DNA of 64,000 nt from an uncultured Oscillibacter sp. (GTDB lineage: Bacteria; Bacillota; Clostridia; Oscillospirales; Oscillospiraceae). The notes under the pieces were generated by a model. It saw nothing but the letters and a program-made list of their open reading frames with translations. It searched no databases and had not been told where the DNA came from. Shown piece by piece: positions 24,314-32,493 of the stretch. Both the position numbers and the translations under genes were made by a program. The stretch is taken from the NCBI GenBank assembly GCA_910578935.1, contig CAJTSM010000001.1:118028-182027 (forward strand), given 5' to 3'. The first letter of the stretch is position 1; every line of letters begins with the position of its first letter.

Positions 24314-24589
24314 ATGGACAACTTACAGATGGACGAGAAGCTGGCCCAGCTCCGGCGCTGCCGCCGGGAGATTGACACACTGAAAAAAGAGGCGGAGGCC
24401 GTGGAAGCAGAAGTCAAGGCAGAATTGGAAACCCGGGGTGTGGATCAGTTGGAGACGGCCCATTATAAAGTTTCCTGGAAACCGGTTTCCACCATCCGGC
24501 TGGATACCAAGGCCCTGAAGGCCGAACGGCCGGAGATTTATGACCGTTACGCCGTCACCAGCGCCACAAAGCGCTTCACCATCACCTGA
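24314..24589 (+). CDS. Small phage-like protein of unknown function
   Basis: A 91-residue protein: an N-terminal coiled coil (residues 4-38) and a C-terminal part YKVSWKPVSTIRLDTKALK followed by KRFTIT. This layout is familiar from small proteins encoded beside phage recombination or nuclease genes, so it may be a phage remnant, but no function is known. GGGGAGGACGCT precedes the ATG. It stands alone between the NifU-like gene and purA and is followed by a good terminator. Confidence 0.65.
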   Translation: MDNLQMDEKLAQLRRCRREIDTLKKEAEAVEAEVKAELETRGVDQLETAHYKVSWKPVSTIRLDTKALKAERPEIYDRYAVTSATKRFTIT

Positions 24590-24604
24590 AACCAGGTGCG
24601 AAGG

Positions 24605-24636
24605 CCCCCGGCTTCCGCCGGGGGTCATACCTTTTT
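24605..24636 (+). terminator. Rho-independent terminator
   Basis: CCCCCGGC (24605-24612) and GCCGGGGG (24617-24624) form an 8-bp stem with a TTCC loop, followed by ATACCTTTTT. Confidence 0.75.
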
Positions 24637-24677
24637 CGGACGAAACTGTAAAAATTTGAGGAACTTTCGCTTTTCCC

Positions 24678-24706
24678 TTTACTTATGGGAAAACTGCCGT
24701 TATAAT
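24678..24706 (+). promoter_or_regulatory. Promoter of purA-purB
   Basis: TTTACT (24678-24683) and a perfect TATAAT (24701-24706) have 17-bp spacing. The leader is about 170 nt long, which leaves room for post-initiation control. Confidence 0.75.
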
Positions 24707-24843
24707 GAGAAAGGGAAACTTTGGGGCCCCGCAGACCGCGGAGCCCTTCTTTTTGCGGGTTGGAGGCATTCATCCGCCGCCTGCGCCCCTGGGGCCGGAC
24801 AGGCCCCCATCACCGGCTGGCCGCTGGCCGTGAGCAAGCGGAA

Positions 24844-24866
24844 CGCCGCCCGGCAGACGGGCGGCG
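24844..24866 (+). promoter_or_regulatory. Hairpin directly before the purA ribosome binding site
   Basis: CGCCGCCCG and CGGGCGGCG form a 9-bp perfect stem with a 5-base loop, ending 4 bp before GGGGAGG. It could influence translation initiation. No known purine riboswitch core was recognised in the leader. Confidence 0.45.
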
Positions 24867-24884
24867 GCGCGGGGAGGTTTCATT

Positions 24885-26159
24885 ATGTCAAATTGCGCCA
24901 TTGTGGGCATCAACTGGGGCGACGAGGGCAAAGGCCGTATGGTAGACCTGATCACCCAGGATTACGACGTGGTGGTCCGCTACCAGGGCGGCGGCAACGC
25001 CGGGCACACCGTCGTCAACGAAAAGGGCAAGTTCGCTCTCCATCTGCTGCCCTCCGGGATCTTCCGGGACGGCGTCGTCAACATTCTGGGCAATGGCGTC
25101 GCCCTGGACTGCGAGAGTTTGTGGAAGGAGATGCAGGATGTTACCGCCCAGGGCGTGGCTCTCACACCGGACAATCTGATGATCAGCGACCGGGCCTCTC
25201 TGCTGCTGCCTTGGCACCGGGATTTAGACGGCCTGGAGGAAGCCCGGCTGAAGGACAAGAAATACGGCTCTACCAAGCAGGGCATCGCTCCTTTCTACTC
25301 CGACAAGTTCCAGAAAAAAACGGTCATGGCCGGGGAACTCCTCTACCCGGGGCAGCTCCGCTCCCACTTGGAAGACCTGCTGGAGTGGAAAAACCTGACC
25401 CTTACCAAGGTATATAACGCTCAGCCTTACACCATCGAACAGCTGATGGACTGGGTGGCGGACTACGGCGAGAAAATCCGCCCCTTTATCCGGGATACCG
25501 GCGCGTTCCTGCGCCAGGCCCAGTCCGAGAATAAGCGGGTTCTGTTTGAGGCCCAGCTGGGGGCCCTCCGGGACCTAGACTACGGCATCTATCCCTACAC
25601 CACCTCCTCCAACGCTGTGGCGGCTTACGCCCCGGTGGGTTCCGGTCTGCCTTCCGCCCGCATCGACGAGGTTATCGGCGTGGTGAAGGCTTACTCCTCC
25701 TGCGTGGGCGAGGGCCCCTTCACCTGCGAGTGGTTCGGCGAGGAGGCGGAGAAGCTCCGCCAGGCCGGTAACGAGTACGGCGCCAAGACGGGCCGCCCCC
25801 GCCGGGTGGGCCCTATTGACATCGTGGCCACCCGCTACGGCGTCCAGTGCCAGGCGGCCACCAACATCGCCCTGACCAAGCTGGATGTGCTGAGCTATAT
25901 GGACAAGATTCCCGTCTGCGTCCGCTATGAGCTGGGCAGCCAGCAGACGGACCGTTTCCCCTTCCCGGCGCTGCTTCCCGAGGCTAAGCCGGTAGTGGAG
26001 TATATGGACGGCTGGAAGAGTGATATCTCCGGCGTGCGGGCCTGGGAAGACCTGCCGGAGGCCGCCAGGAAGTATGTGGAGTATATTGAACGGGAGATCG
26101 GCTGCCGGATCGGATATGTCTCCGTAGGTCCGGAGCGCGACGCCATTATCATCCGCTGA
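24885..26159 (+). CDS. purA: Adenylosuccinate synthetase
   Basis: A 424-residue enzyme that joins IMP and aspartate using GTP, the first committed step to AMP. The N-terminal GINWGDEGKGR is the GTP P-loop with the catalytic aspartate, QGGGNAGHTVV follows near residue 38, and GPIDIVATRYG near 310 is a further family signature. The length matches the family. The ATG is preceded by GGGGAGG. purB starts 11 bp after the stop, so both AMP branch steps are made from one operon. Confidence 0.96.
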   Translation: MSNCAIVGINWGDEGKGRMVDLITQDYDVVVRYQGGGNAGHTVVNEKGKFALHLLPSGIFRDGVVNILGNGVALDCESLWKEMQDVTAQGVALTPDNLMISDRASLLLPWHRDLDGLEEARLKDKKYGSTKQGIAPFYSDKFQKKTVMAGELLYPGQLRSHLEDLLEWKNLTLTKVYNAQPYTIEQLMDWVADYGEKIRPFIRDTGAFLRQAQSENKRVLFEAQLGALRDLDYGIYPYTTSSNAVAAYAPVGSGLPSARIDEVIGVVKAYSSCVGEGPFTCEWFGEEAEKLRQAGNEYGAKTGRPRRVGPIDIVATRYGVQCQAATNIALTKLDVLSYMDKIPVCVRYELGSQQTDRFPFPALLPEAKPVVEYMDGWKSDISGVRAWEDLPEAARKYVEYIEREIGCRIGYVSVGPERDAIIIR

Positions 26160-26170
26160 AGGAGGATTTC

Positions 26171-27592
26171 ATGAGTAAAGACCGCTACGAATCCCCCCTC
26201 TCCTCCCGCTACGCTTCGGAATTTATGCTGAACCTCTTTTCCGCCGAAACCCGCATCCAAACCTGGCGGCGCTTGTGGGTGGCCCTGGCCCGGGCGGAGC
26301 ACAATCTGGGCCTCCCCGTGACAGCGGAACAGGTGGCCGAGCTGGAAAACCATCTCACCGACATTGACTTCGATCTCGCCGCGGCGCGGGAAAAAGAAGT
26401 CCGCCACGATGTCATGGCCCATGTTTATGCCTATGGTCAGGCCGCCCCCTCCGCCGCCGGCATCATCCACCTGGGAGCCACCAGCTGCTACGTCACCGAC
26501 AACGCCGACTTAATCCTCTATCGGGAGGGCCTGCGCTATCTCCGAAAAGGGCTGACTGCCCTTCTAAAGAACCTGGCGAAATTTGCCCGGCAGTATGCGG
26601 ACACCCCCACTCTGGGCTATACCCACTATCAGCCTGCCCAGCTGGTCACTGTGGGCAAGCGCGCAACTCTCTGGATGCAGGACTTCCTGTCGGACCTGGA
26701 GGAACTGGACTTCGTGTTGGAGAACCTGAGATTTCTGGGCTGCCGGGGCACCACCGGCACGGAGGCCAGCTTCCTGGACCTCTTTGAGGGGGACGGAGCG
26801 AAGATTGACGAGATGAACCGTCAAATTGCCGGGGAATTCGGCTTTGAGAAGGCCTTTGCCGTCTGCGGCCAGACCTATCCCCGGAAGGTGGACAGCCGGA
26901 TCCTGAACTGCCTCAGCGCCATCGCCCAGAGCGCCTATCGGATGGCGAACGACATTCGCCTCCTCCAGCACGACCGGCAGGTGGAGGAGCCCTTTGAAAA
27001 AAACCAGATCGGGTCCTCTGCCATGGCCTATAAACGCAATCCCATGCGCTGTGAGCGCATCTGCTCCTTGTCCCGCTACCTGATAGCGGACGCTATGAAC
27101 GCGCCTATGACGGCCTCCGTTCAGTGGTTGGAGCGGACTTTGGACGACTCCGCCAACCGGCGGATCTCCATGCCGGAGGGATTTCTCTGCGCCGACGCGA
27201 TTCTGCGCCTAGCCCGGAATGTCACCGACGGGCTCCACGTCAACGAGAAAATCGTGGACCGCACCTGCCGGGAATACCTGCCTTTTATCGCCACGGAAAA
27301 CCTGATGATGGAAGGGGTCAAACGGGGCGGGAACCGGCAGGACCTTCACGAGATCATTCGAACCTGCTCCATGGCGGCTACGGCCCGGATGAAAGAGGGG
27401 GAATCCTGCGACCTGTTGGCCCGTCTGGCAGCGGAACCCGCCTTCGCCATGACGGAGACGGAGATGAAAGCCATTCTGGACCCAAAGCGGTACACCGGCC
27501 GCTGCGCCGTCCAGGTGGAAGCATTTCTAAAGGGAATCGCCCCTCTGCTGGCGGAGGCGGGAGATGGGGATACTCCCGAAATCAACGTCTGA
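26171..27592 (+). CDS. purB: Adenylosuccinate lyase
   Basis: A 473-residue fumarase/aspartase superfamily enzyme. It cleaves adenylosuccinate to AMP and fumarate, and also SAICAR in purine synthesis. The superfamily signature appears as GSSAMAYKRNPMRCE near residue 277; the HLGATS and GYTHYQPAQ segments contribute active-site histidines. The N-terminus KDRYESPLSSRYAS is typical of clostridial PurB. AAGGAGG precedes the ATG. It is the last gene of the purAB operon. Confidence 0.95.
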   Translation: MSKDRYESPLSSRYASEFMLNLFSAETRIQTWRRLWVALARAEHNLGLPVTAEQVAELENHLTDIDFDLAAAREKEVRHDVMAHVYAYGQAAPSAAGIIHLGATSCYVTDNADLILYREGLRYLRKGLTALLKNLAKFARQYADTPTLGYTHYQPAQLVTVGKRATLWMQDFLSDLEELDFVLENLRFLGCRGTTGTEASFLDLFEGDGAKIDEMNRQIAGEFGFEKAFAVCGQTYPRKVDSRILNCLSAIAQSAYRMANDIRLLQHDRQVEEPFEKNQIGSSAMAYKRNPMRCERICSLSRYLIADAMNAPMTASVQWLERTLDDSANRRISMPEGFLCADAILRLARNVTDGLHVNEKIVDRTCREYLPFIATENLMMEGVKRGGNRQDLHEIIRTCSMAATARMKEGESCDLLARLAAEPAFAMTETEMKAILDPKRYTGRCAVQVEAFLKGIAPLLAEAGDGDTPEINV

Positions 27593-27612
27593 GATTTTTT
27601 CTTCTGACTTTA

Positions 27613-27643
27613 AGGAGGACCCGGCTTTGCGCCGGGTCCTCCT
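27613..27643. terminator. Bidirectional terminator after purB
   Basis: A perfect 13-bp stem (AGGAGGACCCGGC with GCCGGGTCCTCCT) and 5-base loop lies between convergent purB and the GH18 gene remnant. Confidence 0.8.
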
Positions 27644-27648
27644 GTTTG

Positions 27649-28074
27649 CTATTCAATATCGTACAGAGAATCCAGCACCAGCCAAGTCTGGGAAAACGGC
27701 CGCATAAGGTTCCAGAATCCCGCCCCACGGAAGCCGTATTCAGCAATGAGGCGGAGCTTCGCGTCCATGCTTCGGGCATCCTCAAACCAGACTTCGTGAG
27801 CGGTTCCTCCAGCGTCGGTGTAATGGAAGTAGGGAGATTGGGCTGTTTCATCGTATTGGATCGACACGCCGTACTGGACGGCCAGCTCAATGGCACGCTG
27901 GTTTGAGATAGACTGTGCCCGGGTTTCTCCTTGGAGGAAGGGGAGGGGCCAATCGTAGCCGTAGTTGGGTACACCTAGGAATATCTTCCCCGCAGGGATT
28001 TCCGTGACGGCGTAGTCCAGTACCGCCCGGACATTTGGGAGGGGTGCAACCGCCATGGGGGGGCCGTAGGTATA
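27649..28074 (-). pseudogene. C-terminal fragment of a YaaH-like glycoside hydrolase 18 gene split by the prophage
   Basis: About 140 codons matching the C-terminal third of GH18 proteins of the spore-associated YaaH type: YTYGPPMAVAP, RAVLDYAVTEIP, LGVPNYGYDWPLP and FWNLMRPFSQTWLVL. Upstream of the YTYGPP segment family similarity stops and the frame meets a TAA a few codons earlier, at the prophage edge. The catalytic DxxDxDxE region and any LysM domains are missing and should lie past the right end of the prophage. An internal ATG at 28056 could give a short product, but it would be inactive. Confidence 0.75.
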
Positions 28075-28092
28075 TAAACCATGTAGTTATAA
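28070..28092. other. Probable left attachment junction (att)
   Basis: Similarity of the translated minus strand to GH18 proteins ends near 28075, and the sequence turns AT-rich immediately after. The core repeat should lie in or next to this segment and recur at the other prophage end, outside the window. Confidence 0.5.
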
Positions 28093-28143
28093 GTAATGCT
28101 GCAATGTTACTTTATAGTTACAATCATACCGCAGTTTCACATA

Positions 28144-28839
28144 TTAGGCATTACCCTCCTCTTTTATTTTTACGGCCCGCAGCGTCATCACCGCCGCTTG
28201 AGCCCTGGTACAAAACGCGCCGGGGCTTGTCCCGTCAGTAATGCCCTTGGCTTTAGCCTCCGTCAGCTCCGGGGCTAGAGCGGAGCTGACGGTCTGCTTA
28301 CCCATCACCGCTTGGAGCCGTTTGCCAAGCTGAAGGATTTCCGCATCGGTCAAATCTTCGACTTTCAAGTCATCACCTTCTCTATATTTTGGGCGCATAG
28401 CGCCAACAATCTGGCTGTAGGGCCGGGTTTTCCGGCAGACCATGCCGCCGTTGGACTGGCTTCCGGCCTGAGAGGTGTTTCCCTCAATGGCTACTACCCC
28501 GGTGCGGGTCACCTTTTCAACGATGCCGACGTGGTCCGTTGCCGCGCCGCCGGGGAAATCGTAAATAACCACGTCCCCGGGGCGGTAGTCTTTGACCGCC
28601 CACTGTCCGGTCTTCTTGGCGGCGGCCATCAGCGCCCCGCAGGAGGCGGTTTTGACAGGCAGGGGTATTTCCGCCTGGTGAAATACCCACTGCACAAAGG
28701 CCATGCACCAGGGATAAGCCGCCCCGGAAACCTCCCGGCCATAGTACCAGGTGTTGTACTTGACCTTGTTTGAATTCGCCGGGGATTCCTTCACCCCCAG
28801 CTCCGCCCGGGCGATGCTCAGCACCCGCTCAGCCGTCAT
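28144..28839 (-). CDS. Phage endolysin with CHAP domain
   Basis: A 231-residue lysin. The N-terminal 140 residues form a CHAP amidase/endopeptidase: the catalytic cysteine is in YPWCMAFVQWVF and the histidine in ATDHVGIVEKV. The C-terminal part (GITDGTSPGAFCTRAQAAVM) resembles a single S-layer homology module that could bind cell wall. The ATG at 28839 overlaps the holin stop (ATGA); an earlier GTG exists. It is the last gene of the late operon, next to the left attachment site, a typical lysis position. Confidence 0.88.
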   Translation of the reverse strand: MTAERVLSIARAELGVKESPANSNKVKYNTWYYGREVSGAAYPWCMAFVQWVFHQAEIPLPVKTASCGALMAAAKKTGQWAVKDYRPGDVVIYDFPGGAATDHVGIVEKVTRTGVVAIEGNTSQAGSQSNGGMVCRKTRPYSQIVGAMRPKYREGDDLKVEDLTDAEILQLGKRLQAVMGKQTVSSALAPELTEAKAKGITDGTSPGAFCTRAQAAVMTLRAVKIKEEGNA

Positions 28840-29198
28840 TCCGCGCACCCGGAAGCAATTTCCTTTGCCTGGACCAGAGCCTTCCGGTTCTCAGTGTTGA
28901 TCTCCCAGACAGCCCCCTCAATCATGTTAATCACCGCCTCGGTAACCTCCACACCCAGCGCCCGGAGCTGGTCCTGGACAAACTGTTTCCGCTGCGTCCC
29001 CGCCGGATCCTGGTCGTGATACAGCTGCTCCGCCGCCCGGGCGAAGGACTGGACCAGCTTCCAGATATCCTCCCGCGTGGCGGCGTCCGTGTGGGCGGTG
29101 AACCATGCCTTAGCTTTCGGCGTCAGGTAGGCCAGCAAGCCGACGGCGAAGGCCGCCAGCAGATTGCCGATGATCTCATAAAAATTCTCCATGTTCAT
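28836..29198 (-). CDS. Phage holin, LL-H family
   Basis: A 120-residue protein with one N-terminal transmembrane helix (IIGNLLAAFAVGLLAYLTP) followed by a long charged helical tail, matching LL-H type holins. It would permit endolysin release. GGAGG lies 4 bp before the ATG at 29198; a second ATG two codons later has better spacing. It overlaps the endolysin gene by 4 bp. Confidence 0.75.
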   Translation of the reverse strand: MNMENFYEIIGNLLAAFAVGLLAYLTPKAKAWFTAHTDAATREDIWKLVQSFARAAEQLYHDQDPAGTQRKQFVQDQLRALGVEVTEAVINMIEGAVWEINTENRKALVQAKEIASGCAE

Positions 29199-29243
29199 GC
29201 AACCTCCGTTTAAACTGTAGATTTCCATATCGCGTGCCTTCAA

Positions 29244-29597
29244 CTAAGGAACATCTTCATCGTCTCCACCTCCTTCCCCGGCTCTCACCTTTGAAATTTT
29301 AATTCTCGCCAGCATCAGGGCCTCCACGCCACCGGCTCCCAGGGTGCATTGAATGAGGGTATCCGGCACGGAGCCCTTGACGCAGAAAATCACAGTCATG
29401 GCCACGATGAAAAGCGCAGTAGACACGCCTAGAACCAGCAAGACCACGTTGGAAGTTTTTCTCCGGCGGGCTGGCGGCGAAGCTCCAGAATCCGGCAGAC
29501 GCTTTCCACGGAGATCCGCACTCCGCATAGCCGTTCCAGATATAAAGCCGGTCAGCAGGGAGATCCCGGTCACCGCCAGGACCGCTGCCCATTTCAT
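29244..29597 (-). CDS. Phage membrane protein, probable lysis accessory
   Basis: A 117-residue protein with two to three hydrophobic segments: residues 3-25, about 50-73 and a weaker third. I do not recognise the family. Its position between XhlA and the holin suggests a lysis role, perhaps antiholin. The ATG at 29597 overlaps the upstream stop as TGATG. Confidence 0.6.
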   Translation of the reverse strand: MKWAAVLAVTGISLLTGFISGTAMRSADLRGKRLPDSGASPPARRRKTSNVVLLVLGVSTALFIVAMTVIFCVKGSVPDTLIQCTLGAGGVEALMLARIKISKVRAGEGGGDDEDVP

Positions 29598-29929
29598 CAC
29601 AGCCCCACCCCCCTCAGCATCCAGGCGATCACCGCCGCCGCCACAGCCCAGATGGCCTTGTCCACGATGCCCTCCCACCGCTTTCCCGGTTTGTCCCGCA
29701 GCTCCTGAACGGCGGACTTTTCCGCCTGAAGGGAGGCTTTAATCTCTTCGGTGTCCTCTTTAATTTGGTTCAGCCGCTCCTCAATAACGGCGACGGAGGT
29801 ATGGGACGCGTCAAGGCGGTTATAAAATTCCTTGTGCGCGTCTTTGTTATGGACAATTTCCTGCTCCAGGGCCTCAATGCGGGCCCGGAAGGGGCATGTT
29901 TTGGCGGAATCCGGACAGTTTTCAGACAT
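29597..29929 (-). CDS. XhlA-like holin-associated protein
   Basis: A 110-residue protein with a long coiled coil (residues 14-80, rich in E, K and L heptads) and one C-terminal transmembrane segment (IWAVAAAVIAWMLRGV). This architecture matches the hemolysin XhlA family, which works with holins in PBSX-like phages. The N-terminus MSENCPDSAKTCPF carries two cysteines. Confidence 0.8.
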   Translation of the reverse strand: MSENCPDSAKTCPFRARIEALEQEIVHNKDAHKEFYNRLDASHTSVAVIEERLNQIKEDTEEIKASLQAEKSAVQELRDKPGKRWEGIVDKAIWAVAAAVIAWMLRGVGL

Positions 29930-29947
29930 GCCGTCTCCTCCTTTCTG

Positions 29948-30604
29948 TCAAATTGCTTTTATGCAGTAAAGTACCGCCATGTTCATGGGACGGGGGACAA
30001 CAAAGGGGAATCCAGGCGCGTCCGACGGGTCCGTGTAGGACTTCCTGATCTCCACCTGGGATTTAAACCCGTCTTCCCCGGCAGAGTCGGTCGCAATGTA
30101 CTCATCCAGCTCATTTTGCTCGCGATATGCATTATTAGCTCGGATATAAAGACTGTTGGAAGATGCTGAAGAAATGTTAAGCAGGCGGCTTCCATTTTGT
30201 TTTGCGCCGATGTCGCCGCTGATCTGCGGCGCCTCTTCCCCATCGCCGTGATATCCCCGGAGAAACAGGTTCCGCAGGTCCGGCACGGCAAAAGTGCTTT
30301 CCCCATCGCCGCCAAAGTGATTGGCGGTTCCGAACTGCTCCGCGAAGAACGCCGCCAGCCGTGGATAATCGGCGATACGGTGCTCCGCCCCGTCGCAGAC
30401 CAGATACCCCGCCGGGGCCGTCAGGCCCATGAAGCTGATCACCGTTCCCAGGGGGTTCCCGCCGCCGGAGGGAATGCTCCGTACCGCCTCCGCTAAATTT
30501 GCGGAAGTCCGTTCCTCCGGTGGAATTCCTCCCTTGGCCACCACAGCAGAAAAGGCGGCCGCTACATTACCCTTGATCCGGGAAATCTCGCTCCGTACAC
30601 TCAT
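29948..30604 (-). CDS. Phage tail collar/fibre protein
   Basis: A 218-residue protein with the tail-collar fold: GTVISFMGLTAPAGYLVCDGAEH, FAVPDLRNLFLRG and the ending PMNMAVLYCIKAI. The N-terminal 60 residues probably attach to the preceding fibre piece. It likely contributes to host recognition. TTAAGGAGGC precedes the ATG at 30604. Confidence 0.82.
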   Translation of the reverse strand: MSVRSEISRIKGNVAAAFSAVVAKGGIPPEERTSANLAEAVRSIPSGGGNPLGTVISFMGLTAPAGYLVCDGAEHRIADYPRLAAFFAEQFGTANHFGGDGESTFAVPDLRNLFLRGYHGDGEEAPQISGDIGAKQNGSRLLNISSASSNSLYIRANNAYREQNELDEYIATDSAGEDGFKSQVEIRKSYTDPSDAPGFPFVVPRPMNMAVLYCIKAI

Positions 30605-30614
30605 GACAGCCTCC

Positions 30615-31193
30615 TTAAATTGCTGCCAGTGCAGCCTCAATGTCACCACCGAGACGAACACTGCCTCCGGATGCATACCCGGCCGGAATTTCTACAGATG
30701 TCACCGTCAGACCATCCATGGTTTTGGTGATTTCCCCGTTATTGGCCATCGTCCCCGCCACCGTTTTACCAGCGGCATCCACGATGATCTTGCCGGTAAG
30801 CACATTCTCCGCCCCGGCGGTGACAGCCCCCACATCCTGATAGTTTTCCGGAATGGCGCCCACGGTCACATCGGAGAGCCCGTAGTAACCGCTGTCCGGC
30901 GTAACATTTTGCTGAGCCTTTGTAGGTAAGACGGTTTTGGATTGGAGAGTATAGCTTCCCACCCCCGCTACTCCGGAAACCGTCCCACTACCGTTATGAA
31001 AGCCCTTGGGAATTGTATAGGTGGCCCCTTCTTGAACTGTAGCGGATACAGCCCCGCGATTTTCAATGCCTTCGGCGGCTAAAGCAAGGGCGTCCAAATT
31101 GTCCGATGCCTGAGAGAGGCCCAATTCCACCAGTTTCACCCGAATCTTATTCCGTGCTGTTTGCAGCCGGCTGATTTCTGTTGCGATGCTCAC
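30615..31193 (-). CDS. Phage tail fibre-like protein
   Basis: A 192-residue protein with an N-terminal helix (residues 1-40) and a glycine- and valine-rich beta-type body. Short repeats occur, for example SGTVSGVAGV and AGKTVAGTMANNG. I recognise only the general character of Clostridia tail fibre components. It lies 10 bp upstream of the collar gene start and is probably part of the same fibre. Confidence 0.65.
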   Translation of the reverse strand: MSIATEISRLQTARNKIRVKLVELGLSQASDNLDALALAAEGIENRGAVSATVQEGATYTIPKGFHNGSGTVSGVAGVGSYTLQSKTVLPTKAQQNVTPDSGYYGLSDVTVGAIPENYQDVGAVTAGAENVLTGKIIVDAAGKTVAGTMANNGEITKTMDGLTVTSVEIPAGYASGGSVRLGGDIEAALAAI

Positions 31194-31204
31194 AAAATCT
31201 CCTC

Positions 31205-31702
31205 CTAAATTGTACCCAACAGGGCTTCGATATTTCCAACGACGGTTTGTACCCCCGCTGCTGTCATGGGCAGGGTGTTATCTCCAGCAAAATCATTTAC
31301 GCTGTTCACCACTAGCTTCCCATCTTCCACCTTTAAACCGTGGCCAATCTCGTATTCTGGCGAAGGCAAAGCAGTACTTTCTGACGCCACACCCTCCAGA
31401 ATCATACCTAAGCTAGCCCATACCGTAGGCAAAACGGTTTCATTGTCCTTTTTACCAGAAACCCCTACTTTTAACCTCATTCCAGGAACCCTTAGTACCT
31501 CCCACGGAAGAACGCATGTTTCCCCTGTCCTTATCAACACATCTTTAGATGCTCGATCCGTCCGAAAAATTGCCACTCGGTCCAGCCCTTCCCAATCTTC
31601 CGAAAATTCAAACCGGACTTTATACACGTTGACACTTCCGCTGGTAATGGGTTCTTGCTGCCGAACAGTCAGTTTGGTCTTATCTGCGTATAGAATAAAC
31701 AC
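31205..31702 (-). CDS. Phage protein of the fibre/baseplate cluster, unknown function
   Basis: A 165-residue protein starting MFILYADKTKLTVRQQEPI, with EFSEDWEGLDRVAIFRTD, a layout common in small beta-sandwich baseplate or fibre proteins of Clostridia phages. Its C-terminal 50 residues (GHGLKVEDGKLVVNSVNDF) look like a fibre repeat. No enzymatic motif is visible. Confidence 0.6.
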   Translation of the reverse strand: MFILYADKTKLTVRQQEPITSGSVNVYKVRFEFSEDWEGLDRVAIFRTDRASKDVLIRTGETCVLPWEVLRVPGMRLKVGVSGKKDNETVLPTVWASLGMILEGVASESTALPSPEYEIGHGLKVEDGKLVVNSVNDFAGDNTLPMTAAGVQTVVGNIEALLGTI

Positions 31703-31759
31703 TGTTCCTCCTCAAACCGTGATTTTCAATTTCCAAAATTATTAGAGGCCTTGGCTGTC

Positions 31760-31864
31760 CTAGTAAAACAATATCTTTTTCTCCAGCTGCTCCTGCTGGT
31801 ACTGCGTCAGCTTAGATATCACCGGGATGCCCAGCACGGACCCCCAAGTGAGCGCCACCAGCAC
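31760..31864 (-). CDS. Possible small membrane protein
   Basis: A 34-codon frame starting at a GTG, with a hydrophobic N-terminus (VALTWGSVLGIPVIS) and a charged Gln/Glu-rich end. It has no good ribosome binding site of its own; AAAGGAG lies 17 bp or more upstream and serves an overlapping 19-codon ATG frame better. It could be a decayed or coupled gene. Confidence 0.3.
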   Translation of the reverse strand: MLVALTWGSVLGIPVISKLTQYQQEQLEKKILFY

Positions 31865-31896
31865 CGCTCATAATATCACGTCTCCTTTACTCATGG

Positions 31897-32205
31897 TTAA
31901 AACGAATACTTGAGGTACCGGCGAATCCGGTTCTTTCCCCTGTGGAGTGTGCGGTTGACGGTAGAGCGGTTGACGCCCAGCTCTTTTGCAATCATCGGGA
32001 TATTCTTTTGCTGGAAGAAATACATTTCCACCATCTGCTGCTGGCGCGGCGTCAGCTCATTCTTTATGACCTTGCGGAGATTGCGAAGCAGACGTTCACG
32101 CTGTTCACAGTTGTCCGAGGCGTTCTCCCGGAGCCACACCGTCATGTCGCCGATCCACTCGCTGGCCCTGGTGTCAAAGGTGCCCTCATAACGAGTACTT
32201 TTCAT
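31897..32205 (-). CDS. Sigma-70 region 4-like phage regulator
   Basis: A 102-residue protein. The C-terminal half is a sigma region 4-type helix-turn-helix (LTPRQQQMVEMYFFQQKNI, MIAKELGVNRSTVNRTLHRGKNRIRRYL). No region 2 is present, so it is not a full sigma factor. Such proteins often control late phage transcription. It sits within the late operon between fibre genes and overlaps the next gene upstream by 20 bp. Confidence 0.75.
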   Translation of the reverse strand: MKSTRYEGTFDTRASEWIGDMTVWLRENASDNCEQRERLLRNLRKVIKNELTPRQQQMVEMYFFQQKNIPMIAKELGVNRSTVNRTLHRGKNRIRRYLKYSF

Positions 32206-32419
32206 TCTTGTAGTAGCCCCTTTCGTAATACCTGCCCGTCAGCTCCGCCAGCTCCCTGGCCTCCCTGCAAAGTGGCTCCAGGTCCTTGACGCGGGCCTGG
32301 AGCGCGGCCACCCTCCTGGGATTCGGTTCGGTCCTGGCCTCCGCCCGCAGCTCCTTGATGCGGGCGTGAAAGGTGAGCTGGGCCCTTTTGTATTCCAGCG
32401 ACATTTCACTCAGCAGCAT
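32186..32419 (-). CDS. Small helical phage protein
   Basis: A 77-residue, highly charged helical protein (RIKELRAEARTEPNPRRV, then a long coiled-coil-like helix). Unknown function. It overlaps the sigma-like regulator gene by 20 bp, suggesting coupled translation. Confidence 0.5.
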   Translation of the reverse strand: MLLSEMSLEYKRAQLTFHARIKELRAEARTEPNPRRVAALQARVKDLEPLCREARELAELTGRYYERGYYKNEKYSL

Positions 32420-32493
32420 ACCGGCTCCCTCCTTCGCTCAGCTCAAAAACTTCTTCATCACGCCACCCCCTTTTCAAGCGCCGCCCCGGCCAC

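Noticed and set aside
24707..24884. Purine riboswitch in the purA leader
   Set aside because: No recognisable purine aptamer core; only a GC-rich hairpin before the ribosome binding site.
27649..28056. Intact small glycosidase gene starting at the ATG at 28056
   Set aside because: GH18 similarity continues upstream of this ATG (YTYGPP), so the frame is a truncated remnant, not a complete phage lysis gene.
31802..31875. 19-codon ATG frame with AAAGGAG site
   Set aside because: Too short and glycine-rich with no conservation evidence; the overlapping 34-codon frame is kept only at low confidence.
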